A DNA stretch of 64,000 nucleotides from Streptomyces sp. CB03234 (GTDB lineage: Bacteria > Actinomycetota > Actinomycetes > Streptomycetales > Streptomycetaceae). Position numbers and translations under genes: made by a program. Numbering within the stretch: position 1 is the first letter of the stretch; each line of letters begins with the position of its first letter. The notes under the pieces are model-generated. The model saw nothing but the letters and a program-made list of their open reading frames with translations, was not told the DNA's origin and did not search any database. The DNA lies in contig NZ_LIYH01000003.1 of assembly GCF_001905885.1 (NCBI RefSeq), positions 558,001 to 622,000 of the forward strand. Reading direction: 5' to 3'. Shown here piece by piece: positions 1 through 10,915 of the stretch.

Positions 1-117
1 GCGCGTCGCGCGACATCGACTGTGCGCATGGTCGATGACTTGAGAGTTGACACCCGCCGTTCCTCTGCCTTTCCGGCTCAAAGTCTCCACAAGCACCTTA
101 ATGAAACGCTTGAGCAC

Positions 118-591
118 ATGACCATCGACGAGATCATCAACTTCGTAGAAGACCTTGATGGAGTCCTGGCCACCAGGCCGGGACCCGACGACGGCTCACC
201 TGAGATCAGCTGGGGGGACACGTTTTTCTACTACGCGCCTGATGGCGTCATGCCGAAAGCTTCTCAACCGTTCGCGACGATCGTGACGAAGAACTACCCG
301 GGCGACGAGAGGTCGCGCCTAGACCGCCCTGACACGTTCCGCGTCAATATCGCCGCTGGGAAGGAATCCTTCATCAACTGGACCGGCCACGCGCCGCGCG
401 AACCAGCCATCGACGACGACCCGAGCGTCACCGATGCCGTGATTGCGCACCCCGTCTATGGCTCCGTTGGCTGGCTCGCCGTGGTGAATCCGGGCCAGCG
501 GACCCATGCGGCAGTCCGAGAACTGCTCGGTAATGCCCACCACCTCGCACGTTCGCGCTATGAACGACGAGCGGGCTCAACGACGAGCTGA
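118..591 (+). CDS. DUF6194 family protein
   Basis: The 157-residue protein resembles the DUF6194 family of actinobacterial hypothetical proteins. Recognisable stretches are an N-terminal TIDEIINFVEDLDGV, then WGDTFFYYAPDG near residue 45, and a late PVYGSVGWLAVVNPG segment. No function is known for the family and no catalytic motif is evident. I chose the ATG at 118 because family members usually begin there; GTG 22 and ATG 28 lie in the same frame and would add about 30 residues without family resemblance. None of the three has a clear ribosome binding site. It converges on the recombinase operon with a 65-bp gap and may be cargo of that element. Confidence 0.7.
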   Translation: MTIDEIINFVEDLDGVLATRPGPDDGSPEISWGDTFFYYAPDGVMPKASQPFATIVTKNYPGDERSRLDRPDTFRVNIAAGKESFINWTGHAPREPAIDDDPSVTDAVIAHPVYGSVGWLAVVNPGQRTHAAVRELLGNAHHLARSRYERRAGSTTS

Positions 592-656
592 TAGGGGCAG
601 CGACTGCGGAAACAGACCCCGTCCTGGTTGAGCTCGGGTCCTGCAACGCCAGACCT

Positions 657-3207
<2,551 letters not shown>

Positions 3208-3211
<4 letters not shown>

Positions 3212-4941
3212 GGAGTGAGTTCTCCTTTCACCATGAGGTGGACCAGGGTGCGGTCCTCGTCGTTCACGTGGGCGAGCGCCGCGTTCCAGGCCGCCGGGCC
3301 GACCTTGTCGCGCAGGTCCTCAAGGCGGAGTGCGTGCTCGTTCCACCGCTCGTGCCAGGAGCGGTCAGGCAGGACGGATCGAAGGCTGTGCAGTTTCTGG
3401 TGCAGGTGGGCGAGCCGGGGGTGATGGCCGGGGTGGACACGGGCGTTGGGGCAGGCCAGGCAGAGCAGGAAGTCCGCCCCGCAGCCGCCCTGCGCGTCGG
3501 GCCAGGGGCTGGCCGTCTCATCCGCGCAGTCCGCGGTCACGGTCTGCTCGTGGCCAGGGTCCGGGGCGTCGGCAATGTCTCCGGCGAACACCACGGCCCG
3601 GGCCTGTTCGAGGGCCTCGCGGGCACCGGCCTCGAAGACGCTCTGTGAGGCGCGCTGAACATGCTCGTCGGGCAGCACGTAGATGCTGTGGTGGGTGCCC
3701 TGCGTGTGCTGAAGGGGGCGGCCTTCCCGCGTCACCGTTGTCCTGCGGGTCCGCTGGAACGGAGCTCCGCCCAGTCCGTGCGTGATCGCCCAGAGCTGGG
3801 CGTCGCCGTTGCCGATCCCGAAGGACAACGGGCCCACCGGGCGAGGCCGTTCCGTGCGCTGGTGCCGCCGCTTGGGGTAGTGCATGCGCGCGACCATCAA
3901 GAAGTCGGTGCCGGGCGCCAGCCGGGCGGCCAGAGCACGACCGTGCGCGGTGGCCTCCAGTGCCTGAGTGATCAGTCTGCCAGCGGAGTCGGCCCCGGAA
4001 TCGGTGGCATTTTCCGTGGAGAACCACCAGCCTCCGCCCTGCCTCCGCTTTTCGACCTGAACCTGGTAGGTCACCGTGGTCCTCGTTCCGGCCGACGGGG
4101 CCCTGGTCGGGGCTAGGATCCGGTCGTAGACCGACAGATTCCAGCCGAACCGGTCGGTCAACAGCACGGCCAGCGCTGTGAGTTCGGAACGGGACAGAAA
4201 CAGCCTGCCCCATGTCTGCTCCGGGCTGGTGCCGCCCAAGAGGCGACGGTTCTTCACGCTCTCCGTGCCACTCGGCGCGACCGTGTGCGGGACGTAGCCG
4301 GTGTCCGCGAGGTGGTCGAGGACCTGACCGAGGCGCCAGTCACGGCTGTCCTCCGCCAGGTCACCGGCGCGCCAGCGCTCCAACAGACGTGTGTTCTCGC
4401 GAATCCGCAGCAGAGCGGTCCGGAACTGCCGCTGTGCCGCCAGCAGCACCCGCTCCCGCTCCTCCTTCCCGTAGGACTGCTTGATCGGCACCGCCTTGGG
4501 AATGCGCCGGGCCAGTTCCTCTCCCACCGGCCCGGCGGCCAGCCGCGGATCCGCCCTCAGCAGCGGCCGGACCTGACGCAGCACGTTCTTGCCGCTGTTG
4601 GTACCGATGTGCTTCGCGCGCCAGCGTTTGAGCATGGCAGCGGTCAGATCCCCCAGATCTTCCGGAGGACGCTCCAGTTCGGAGATGAAGCGCGCGAACG
4701 CCTTCACCGTGATCCAGGAGGCTCGCGCGGTCTCATGGCTGTTCCAGCCTGCGGACCGCACCGCGAACACCGTCGCCAGCGACCGCTGCATGGGCTCGGC
4801 GACCGGCAGCTCGGCGAAGTCGAACGTCATCTCGTATCCCGCCTTGTTGACGACTGTCACCACGAGCTCGTCGGGAGCCAGCGGCGGCTCGGTGCGGTGA
4901 TCGGCCGGCGGCAGGACGGCCCGCCGTCCCCGCCCGGTCAC
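3208..4941 (-). CDS. recombinase-associated protein with cysteine cluster, possibly degenerate tyrosine recombinase
   Basis: A 577-residue protein in the middle of the recombinase operon, overlapping both neighbours by 4 bp. The N-terminal part (about residues 60-130) looks like a SAM-like core-binding domain. A block THHSIYVLPDEH near residue 415 sits where the HxxR box of a tyrosine recombinase would be, and the C-terminal part has CADETASPW...CGADFLLCLACP, a probable zinc site. I could not find a convincing R-H-R-Y tetrad, so the protein may be a catalytically degenerate partner rather than an active strand-transferase. Assignment to the recombinase system rests mainly on operon position. 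Confidence 0.65.
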
Positions 4942-6470
4942 CGGGCCGCCTCAAGGACGGCGTCGATGTCCTGGATGCCCTGCGACTCCCGGGCCAGCCT
5001 GGCGAAGACATCGTCCAGGTCCTCGACCTGCTGTTCCTCATCGTCGGCGGGCTCGGCCGCGGCCAGGATCGACTCCAGTTGCAGGTGCGCGACCGGCGCA
5101 AGGTAGTGCCGTTTCGTCACCTCCACATCCGCGTGCCCCAGGAGGGTCTTCACCAGCCACCACGGATCGCCGAACAGCAGGGCGAAGTCCCGCCGGTCCG
5201 CGGCGGTGAGTCCGTAGCGGGTCTCCATCAGCTGGTTCAGCAGGACCAGCATGTAGAGGGCCATTGAGTGGCGCGCGGCATGCGGTGTCGCGTACGGACT
5301 CTTGCCGCGTACCTCTGCCAGCCGGAAGTCTCGCTCGACCTGCCGCTCTTCCGCAGTAAGCAGGACTTCCTCACAGCGCAGGTTCGCCGCCCTGAACACG
5401 CCGTTCCACCGGTCCGGGGCCATCGGCAGGCCCTGCTCAGTCAGCCACAACCACGCCGGCTCCGGCCCGTCCGGGCCCTCCAGGAACAGCCACTGCCGCT
5501 CGCGCCAGTCCAGGCGGCTGAGTTCCTGACCGCCGACGACGCCGTCAGAGGCCACCCACTCGATCTTCGGTTTCAGGCCCCGTGTCACCTTTGTGACCAG
5601 CCGCATCATGGGCAGCCGCTCGTAGCGGCCTTCCGCCTGGGCGCGTTGCACCGCCCACGCGCGCTCCGACTCGGCATAGGCCTCGACTTGGCCGATCACG
5701 TCCACCGACGCGTAGAAGACCCGGCTCTGCTTCGACCGGGTGACCGCCGCGGCGACGTGACCATGGCAGTAGCGGCCGAATCGCAGGCGCTGGCTGGGCA
5801 GTTCGAAGGTGAGCAATGAACCGCCCTCCTGCCGCCGCAGGCCGGAGCTGAGCAGTAGCTGGACGAAGCTGGTGTTGCGCAGCTCCGTCCGAGACTCCCA
5901 CCCCGCCGCCTGCACGCCGGTACGGCTGTGGCCGCGCAGCCCGATGTCCGACCACAAGCCCCAGGTCCGCGGCGTCAGCCACATCACGCGCGAGCTCACC
6001 GAGTCTGCGGCCCGATCCTCGCGCCGCACGATGTCCACCGGCAGCGGGGACACCTTCGCCCACCGGAACAGCTTGGTGAACGCGGCCGACTCCCGGTTCC
6101 ATTTCGTCCCACCGATCCGGCGCGGATTCTCCGGAGCCCGGCATCTCCAGTGCCGATAGTCCGCCAAGTCCTGCCGCGTCGCCCGCCTCCACGGAACTCC
6201 CCGCGAGGACAGAAAGGTCAGAAGCGGCCGGATATCCGTCGCGTAATTCCGCTTGGTCTCCCGCTCCAGATTCCTGAATTCGGCGGAGCGGACGAAATCC
6301 AGCAGATCCCGGTCCACCGTGCCATCCGGCGCCACGAACACCGGATCGCCCGGCCGAAGGCCCATCCGGGCGACCGCCGCAGGCAGGTCCTGTACCCCCA
6401 GGACACCGTCAGTCGGCAGCGCCCCCCAACGGTCCGCATCCGGCACTCGCACCACATACCACTCGCTCAA
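4938..6470 (-). CDS. tyrosine recombinase/integrase (first gene of recombinase operon)
   Basis: A 510-residue tyrosine recombinase: Arg212 in SSGLRRQEG, HAARHS at about 397-402 (box II), LLGH at about 447-450, and the likely nucleophile Tyr456 in KRHYL. The acidic C-terminal tail (about residues 475-510) is unlike phage integrases. The start is TTG at 6470, preceded by a strong GGGGAGG seven bases upstream. That ribosome binding site lies against the inverted repeat at 6481-6512, so the gene begins about 10 bp inside the element end, as expected when an integrase is transcribed from next to its own attachment site. It is the first gene of a four-gene overlapping operon. Confidence 0.9.
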   Translation of the reverse strand: MSEWYVVRVPDADRWGALPTDGVLGVQDLPAAVARMGLRPGDPVFVAPDGTVDRDLLDFVRSAEFRNLERETKRNYATDIRPLLTFLSSRGVPWRRATRQDLADYRHWRCRAPENPRRIGGTKWNRESAAFTKLFRWAKVSPLPVDIVRREDRAADSVSSRVMWLTPRTWGLWSDIGLRGHSRTGVQAAGWESRTELRNTSFVQLLLSSGLRRQEGGSLLTFELPSQRLRFGRYCHGHVAAAVTRSKQSRVFYASVDVIGQVEAYAESERAWAVQRAQAEGRYERLPMMRLVTKVTRGLKPKIEWVASDGVVGGQELSRLDWRERQWLFLEGPDGPEPAWLWLTEQGLPMAPDRWNGVFRAANLRCEEVLLTAEERQVERDFRLAEVRGKSPYATPHAARHSMALYMLVLLNQLMETRYGLTAADRRDFALLFGDPWWLVKTLLGHADVEVTKRHYLAPVAHLQLESILAAAEPADDEEQQVEDLDDVFARLARESQGIQDIDAVLEAAR

Positions 6471-6480
6471 CTACCGCCTC

Positions 6481-6512
6481 CCCTGACGCTTGAACACATC
6501 CAATCATCAGGG
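6481..6512. repeat. inverted repeat at element/pnkp junction, candidate attachment core
   Basis: CCCTGACG and its near-complement CATCAGGG flank a 16-bp spacer, giving 8-bp arms with one mismatch. This size and spacing fits paired core sites for a tyrosine recombinase. On the right side the sequence becomes pnkp coding DNA at about 6514; on the left the ribosome binding site of the 510-residue recombinase begins. I infer this is the att junction. The outer limit by a few bases cannot be fixed without an uninterrupted pnkp allele. Confidence 0.6.
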
Positions 6513-6513
6513 A

Positions 6514-6780
6514 AGTGGCGTCGACGACGGTCAGCCGGCCGGCGGCGAGGCGCTTGCCGACGATGTAGTGGAGGACGTCGAAGGCGTCGCCGCTCGCGCC
6601 CTGGTCGTTCTCGTCGTCGGCGACGAGCCCGCGGCAGAAGTCGGAGGAGATGACCTCGGTGGGCTTGAAGTGCTTGCGCGCGAAGGTCGACTTGCCGGAG
6701 CCGGTGGCGCCGATGAGCACGACGAGGGACAGGTCGGTGACCGGCAGCCTGCGGGCCCTGGTGGTGATGGTCTCGGTCAT
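6514..6780 (-). pseudogene. pnkp: polynucleotide kinase-phosphatase, 5' fragment cut by integrative element
   Basis: The first about 89 codons of bacterial Pnkp are intact: the P-loop GATGSGKST at residues 24-32, then SSDFCRGLVADDENDQ and a GRLTVVDAT segment of the 5'-kinase domain. Family members continue after VDAT with an Asn/Ser-Val-Gln-type sequence and run to about 850 residues (kinase, phosphatase, ligase-like domains). Here the frame instead enters the element end and stops at 6409. Its ATG overlaps the hen1 stop by 4 bp, the usual hen1-pnkp pairing. The remaining three quarters of the gene are not between positions 1 and 6513, so they lie beyond the left edge or are lost. RNA 5'/3' healing by this protein is presumably abolished. 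Confidence 0.85.
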
Positions 6781-8240
6781 GCGGCCTTCTCCTCGTCTGC
6801 GGTGGCCAGGGTGAACACGGCCATCTGCGTGGGCGGCCCGACCTCCGGGTCGTCCGGGCCGACGGGTACGAACGCCACGCCGTATCCGTGCCGTTCGCCC
6901 ACGCCCCGCGCCCAGGTGCGGAACTCCTCGCGCGTCCACTCGAACCGGTGGTCCCCGTGGCGCACGTGCCCGGCCGGGAGCGTCTCCCAGCGGACGTTGT
7001 ACTCGACGTTCGGTGTCGTCACGATCACGGTCGTGGGCCGCGCCGAACCGAACACCGCGTACTCCAGGGCGGGCAGCCGCGGTAGGTCCAGGTGCTCGAT
7101 GACCTCGCTGAGGACGGCCGCGTCGTAGCCGGTGAGCCGCTTGTCGGTGTACGTGAGCGAGCCCTGGAGCAGGTTCACGCGCCCGGCCTGCCGCTCCCCC
7201 ATGCGCTCCAGGCGCAGCCGCCGCGCGGCCACGGTCAGCGCGCGTACGGACACGTCGACGCCCACGATGTCGGTGAACCGGACGTCCTTGAGCAGCGCCT
7301 GCACCAGCTGGCCCTGGCCGCAGCCCAGGTCGAGCACCTTGCTCGCGCCGGCCGCGCGCAGTGCCCGGAGGATCGCCTCGCGCCGCTGCTCGGCGAGCGG
7401 CACGGGCTTCTCGTCGGTGTCGGTGGTCTCGTCGACGGCGTTGTCCACGTCCTCGACGTCCAGGTCGTCGGCCTCGGCGAGCCGGACCAGCTCCAGGCGC
7501 TCCATCGCCTGGCGGGTCAGGCCCCAGCGGCGCGACAGGTAGCGGCTGGTGATCAGCTTGTGCTCGGGGTGGCCGGCCAGCCAGCCCTCGCCGGCCCGGA
7601 GCAGCTTGTCGACCTCGTCGGGCGCCACCCAGTAGTGCTTGGCGTCGTCGAGGACCGGCAGCAGGACGTACAGGTGCCGCAGCGCGTCGGCGAGCCGCAG
7701 CTCGCCCTCCAGCACCAGCCGTACGTAGCGTGAGTCGCCCCACTGCGGGAACCGCTCGTCCAGCGCCACCGGCTCGGCGGCGACCGACGTCCAGCCCAGC
7801 GGGCCGAACAGCGCGCGGACGAGGTCGGCGCCGCCGCGCGCGGGCAGCGCGGGGATTTCGATCCGCAGCGGCAGCGGCTCGTCCGCCCGGCCGGGCAGCG
7901 CCTGGCACACGCCGCGCAGCGCGCTCTTGAAGACGGTGCTCAGCGCGACGGACATCAGCGACGAGGCGGCGTACGGCCGGTCGTTGACGTACTGGGCGAG
8001 CGCCGAGTCGGGCGCCCCGCCCCGGCCCTTGCCCTTGCCGCGCCGGACCAGCGCGACGGGGTCCACCTCGAGCAGCAGCGCCGCCGTGCAGCGCTCGGCG
8101 GACGCCTCTGGGTAGAAGACGTGCGCCGTGCCGTGCGAGGTGGAGAACGCCTGCGCCTTGTCGGGATGCTTGTGCAGCAGGAAACCGAGGTCGGTGGCGG
8201 GGCGCTTCGGGCTACCGGTCGTACTGATCGTCAGGAACAC
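6777..8240 (-). CDS. hen1: Hen1 3'-terminal RNA ribose 2'-O-methyltransferase
   Basis: The 487-residue protein matches bacterial Hen1, which methylates the terminal 2'-OH of a broken RNA so that the repaired RNA resists a second cut by a ribotoxin. The N-terminal half (residues about 1-240) is the domain that activates the Pnkp ligase. The C-terminal half is a SAM methyltransferase with DLGCGQGQL (motif I), the metal-binding LSEVIEHLDL (Glu, Glu, His) and a later His in GDHRFEWTREEF. The start is GTG 8240; extending further upstream adds sequence unlike the family. It is normally co-transcribed with pnkp, which is interrupted here, so Hen1 is left without its partner. Confidence 0.92.
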   Translation of the reverse strand: MFLTISTTGSPKRPATDLGFLLHKHPDKAQAFSTSHGTAHVFYPEASAERCTAALLLEVDPVALVRRGKGKGRGGAPDSALAQYVNDRPYAASSLMSVALSTVFKSALRGVCQALPGRADEPLPLRIEIPALPARGGADLVRALFGPLGWTSVAAEPVALDERFPQWGDSRYVRLVLEGELRLADALRHLYVLLPVLDDAKHYWVAPDEVDKLLRAGEGWLAGHPEHKLITSRYLSRRWGLTRQAMERLELVRLAEADDLDVEDVDNAVDETTDTDEKPVPLAEQRREAILRALRAAGASKVLDLGCGQGQLVQALLKDVRFTDIVGVDVSVRALTVAARRLRLERMGERQAGRVNLLQGSLTYTDKRLTGYDAAVLSEVIEHLDLPRLPALEYAVFGSARPTTVIVTTPNVEYNVRWETLPAGHVRHGDHRFEWTREEFRTWARGVGERHGYGVAFVPVGPDDPEVGPPTQMAVFTLATADEEKAA

Positions 8241-8299
8241 ATGTCCGAGTATCGCCCGGTGCGCACCGCCCGACCATGGGTTTTCCAGGTTGCGATTGC

Positions 8300-9223
8300 T
8301 CAGCTGAGCTGGGACATGACCTGCGAGGAGATCAGTTCCAGGTGGTCGAGGTCGTCCAGGTCCAGGACCTGGAGGTAGATCCGGGACGCGCCGAGGGCTC
8401 CGTACCGGCCGATCTTGTCGACGACTTCGGCGGGCGAGCCGGCGAGGCCGTTCGCCTTGAGTTCCTCCACCTCCCGTCCGATGGCCGCGGCGCGGCGGGC
8501 CACCTCGGCGTCGTCCTTGCCCACGCAGACGATCAGCGCGTTCGAGTACACGAGGTCGTCGGCCTTGCGCCCGGCCTCCTCCGCGGCGGCCCGCACCCGG
8601 CCGAACTGCCGCTCGCTGTCCTCGAGGGAGGCGAACGGGATGTTGAACTCGTCGGCGTACCGCGCGGCCAGCCGGGGTGTGCGCGTCGCCCCGTGCCCGC
8701 CGATCAGGATGGGCACCTTGGTCTGGGCGGGCTTGGGCAGCGCGGGTGAGTCGGTGAGCTGGTAGTGCCTCCCGTCGTACGAGAACGTCCTTCCGGTCTC
8801 GGTGCCCCACAGGCCGGTGACGATCGCCAGCTGCTCCTCCAGGCGGGCGAACTTCTCCTTGGGGAAGGGGATGCCGTACGCCTTGTGCTCCTCCTCGAAC
8901 CAGCCGGCGCCCAGCCCGAGTTCGACCCGGCCGCCGGACATCTGGTCGACCTGCGCGACCTGGATGGCCAGCACGCCGGGCAGCCGGAACGTCCCGGCGG
9001 TCATCAGCGTGCCGAGCCGGATCCGCTTGGTCTCCCGGGCGAGCCCGGCCAGGGTGATCCAGGCGTCCGTGGGGCCGGGCAGCCCGTCGACGGATCCCAT
9101 GCGGAGGTAATGGTCGGAGCGGAAGAAGGCGTCAAAACCGAGGTCCTCGGTGGCCTTCGCCACGGTGAGCAGGGTGTCGTAGCTTGCCCCTTGCTGGGGC
9201 TCCGTGAAGATTCGAAGATCCAT
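8300..9223 (-). CDS. LLM class F420-dependent oxidoreductase
   Basis: A 307-residue luciferase-like TIM-barrel oxidoreductase of the F420-dependent type. Typical blocks are MDLRIF at the start, DAFFRSDHYLRM near residue 34, RIRLGTLMTAG near 70, QMSGGRVELGLGAGW near 98, and PILIGGHGATRTPRLAARYADEFN near 185. Such enzymes transfer hydride between coenzyme F420 and an unknown substrate. The chosen ATG follows GGAGG with only a one-base gap, which is tight, but no upstream start gives family-like sequence. It stands alone, 59 bp upstream of hen1 in the same direction. Confidence 0.88.
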   Translation of the reverse strand: MDLRIFTEPQQGASYDTLLTVAKATEDLGFDAFFRSDHYLRMGSVDGLPGPTDAWITLAGLARETKRIRLGTLMTAGTFRLPGVLAIQVAQVDQMSGGRVELGLGAGWFEEEHKAYGIPFPKEKFARLEEQLAIVTGLWGTETGRTFSYDGRHYQLTDSPALPKPAQTKVPILIGGHGATRTPRLAARYADEFNIPFASLEDSERQFGRVRAAAEEAGRKADDLVYSNALIVCVGKDDAEVARRAAAIGREVEELKANGLAGSPAEVVDKIGRYGALGASRIYLQVLDLDDLDHLELISSQVMSQLS

Positions 9224-9450
9224 ACCTCCATCCTGCACCGTCGGACGACCGTCAACCTCCCCTTCCCGGCCGGGTGAACCTGATCGAACCGGCGACCCCG
9301 CGTGTCGCCGCCAGTGACCCGCGGCCCGTACGCGTCGTTGGCTCGGGCGGAGCCGGACCGCCCGGCCCGCGCGCCGGCGGCGGATGTCGGCGCGTCGTTC
9401 TCTCTTGCCGCCCTCCTTCGTCGGGGAGGGCCTGGGCCGAGGAGGCCGCC

Positions 9451-9654
9451 ATGTCCCAGGAAGCCGTGCCCGAGCGGACCGCGCCGGAGCACCCCAAGGG
9501 CCTGCTGCAGCAGATGGAGGAGTTGATGGCGGCGCTGACCGCCGACCTGTCCCAGCTCGACGCCGACCTGCAGTCCTCGGCCGACCGCCTCCCCTCCCCC
9601 GACTGCTCTTCCGGGACGCCCCCGACCCCGGACACCGGCCCCACCAACCTCTGA
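9451..9654 (+). CDS. small acidic hypothetical protein (67 aa)
   Basis: A 67-residue protein with good initiation signals: GGAGG at 9441-9445 and ATG at 9451. Residues about 10-45 are a predicted amphipathic helix (LLQQMEELMAALTADLSQL), followed by a Pro/Ser/Thr-rich tail. I recognise it only as a type of short conserved protein seen in Streptomyces and cannot assign a role. It is transcribed away from the LLM oxidoreductase gene, and a strong hairpin lies just after it. Confidence 0.6.
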   Translation: MSQEAVPERTAPEHPKGLLQQMEELMAALTADLSQLDADLQSSADRLPSPDCSSGTPPTPDTGPTNL

Positions 9655-9675
9655 CCTGTACCGGGGCCCCTGTCT

Positions 9676-9698
9676 GCCGCCGGGCCACCCCCGGCGGC
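9676..9698. terminator. GC-rich hairpin, possible terminator
   Basis: GCCGCCGGG and CCCGGCGGC pair across a 5-base loop, 21 bp after the stop of the 67-residue gene. There is no U-tract, as is common for Streptomyces terminators. The rest of the 284 bp up to 9938 shows no gene. Confidence 0.4.
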
Positions 9699-9938
9699 GG
9701 TCCCACGGCCCGGGCGGCTCGGCGCCCGAGGGCCCGCACCGGCGCCGGCCCGGCGCCTACACCATTCCGCACCAGCCCGCGTACGAGGACACCCGCCCGG
9801 CACCATCGCGCTCAGCAACCCGCCCCGCACCGCCGTCGGCTGGGCGCCGAGACCCTGGGGCTCGGCGGCCGCGCCTGGCACGGGGCGCAGCGCAACAGGC
9901 CCTGGCGCGACCGTCGGCGGGCGTGGCCGGGCCGGGGG

Positions 9939-10409
9939 TCAGGAGGAGCCCGCCGCCGAGTCGGCGGGGTCGGGGGGTCTGGCGCGCTCGCGGACGGCGA
10001 GGCGGCGGAGCATGACGCGCACCCGGTCGCCGGCCTCGTCCGCCGCGTCGATCGCCTCGATGCACTGCCAGTACAGCCCCTCCTCGTCCGTGGCGCACGC
10101 GACACCGACGAGCGCGATGCCCACCTCGCCGAGCAGCGCGCCCAGGCCCAGTAACGCGCCCCGTACATTCGCTATCTCCGTGAGCCGCAGTGCCCGCGCG
10201 GGGTGGTCCGGCCCCGATCCGCCGCGGCTGCCGATCTCGCTGAGGCCTCGCGCCTCGCCCCTCAGCTCCGGCGGGCCGGACAGCGCCAGGTGGTTGCCGA
10301 TCGCCTGCGCGAGCATTTGTGCCTGCCAGGCCTCCGCCACGATGTCCAGCGCCACCCGGCTGTCCGCCAGGGCGCGCCGGCCGGTCAGGATGAGCCGCTC
10401 CGCATCCAT
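9939..10409 (-). CDS. hypothetical protein, resembles DUF6099
   Basis: A 156-residue, alanine- and leucine-rich, mostly helical protein. It begins MDAERLILTGRRAL and contains AEAWQAQMLAQAIGNHLAL (residues about 27-45) and a second helical block around residues 75-135. The pattern is like the Streptomyces-limited DUF6099 proteins; function unknown. No signal peptide, membrane segment or catalytic motif is visible. The ATG lies about 125 bp upstream of the mazG-like gene's 3' end, and both are on the minus strand. Confidence 0.6.
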   Translation of the reverse strand: MDAERLILTGRRALADSRVALDIVAEAWQAQMLAQAIGNHLALSGPPELRGEARGLSEIGSRGGSGPDHPARALRLTEIANVRGALLGLGALLGEVGIALVGVACATDEEGLYWQCIEAIDAADEAGDRVRVMLRRLAVRERARPPDPADSAAGSS

Positions 10410-10534
10410 GTACGCCGCCCCCGTTCGTACGACTGTCCGCCCATCTGTTCACTACCCAGAGTGAAGCTGGATGGACCCAAAAGCCAGGGGAATTCGGAAA
10501 TCTGTGGACAGGAAGCTCAGTGTGAATAAGTTGA

Positions 10535-10915
10535 TCACTCCGTAGAGTGACGATCGGGCTGTCGCGTCGCCCGTGCGGCGCGCCCCGGCGGCCGTCCGGC
10601 GGGGAACCGCACCTCGTTCCGGTCGATCTTCGCGGAGAGCGCGGCCAGCGGATCGACGCCCAGCACACCGCAGAACTGGAGCAGGTAGGCGAGGACGTCG
10701 GCCACCTCGTCCGCCACTCGGTGCGCCGTCTCCGGATCGTCCATCACCCGGTCGGCTTCCTCGGGTGTCAACCACTGGAAGATCTCCAGCAGTTCGGCGG
10801 CCTCGACGCTCAGCGCCGCCGCGAGGTTCTTCGGCGTGTGGTACGGCTGCCACTCCCGCGAGGCCGCGAACTCGGCCAGCCTGCGCTGCAATCCCTGCAG
10901 ATCCAGTTCTGTCAC
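10535..10915 (-). CDS. MazG-like nucleotide pyrophosphohydrolase
   Basis: A 126-residue all-alpha NTP pyrophosphatase of the MazG/dCTPP1 type. The metal-binding signature is present: EAAELLEIFQW around residues 36-46 (ExxE) and ADEVADVLAYLL around 65-76 (ExxD), with ASREWQPYHTPKNLA in front. Such proteins hydrolyse (deoxy)nucleoside triphosphates to monophosphates and are thought to clean the nucleotide pool. The start is GTG 10915, overlapping the stop of the upstream ATPase gene by 4 bp (GTGA), so the two are coupled. The last 20 residues are basic and Pro/Arg-rich, and probably variable. Confidence 0.88.
   Translation of the reverse strand: MTELDLQGLQRRLAEFAASREWQPYHTPKNLAAALSVEAAELLEIFQWLTPEEADRVMDDPETAHRVADEVADVLAYLLQFCGVLGVDPLAALSAKIDRNEVRFPAGRPPGRAARATRQPDRHSTE

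Noticed and set aside
22..117. N-terminal extension of the DUF6194 gene from GTG 22 or ATG 28
   Set aside because: The added residues do not look like the family and have no ribosome binding site.
9451..9654. Peptide natural-product precursor
   Set aside because: No modifying enzymes nearby and no core-like Cys/Ser/Thr pattern; the helix-rich composition suits an ordinary small protein.
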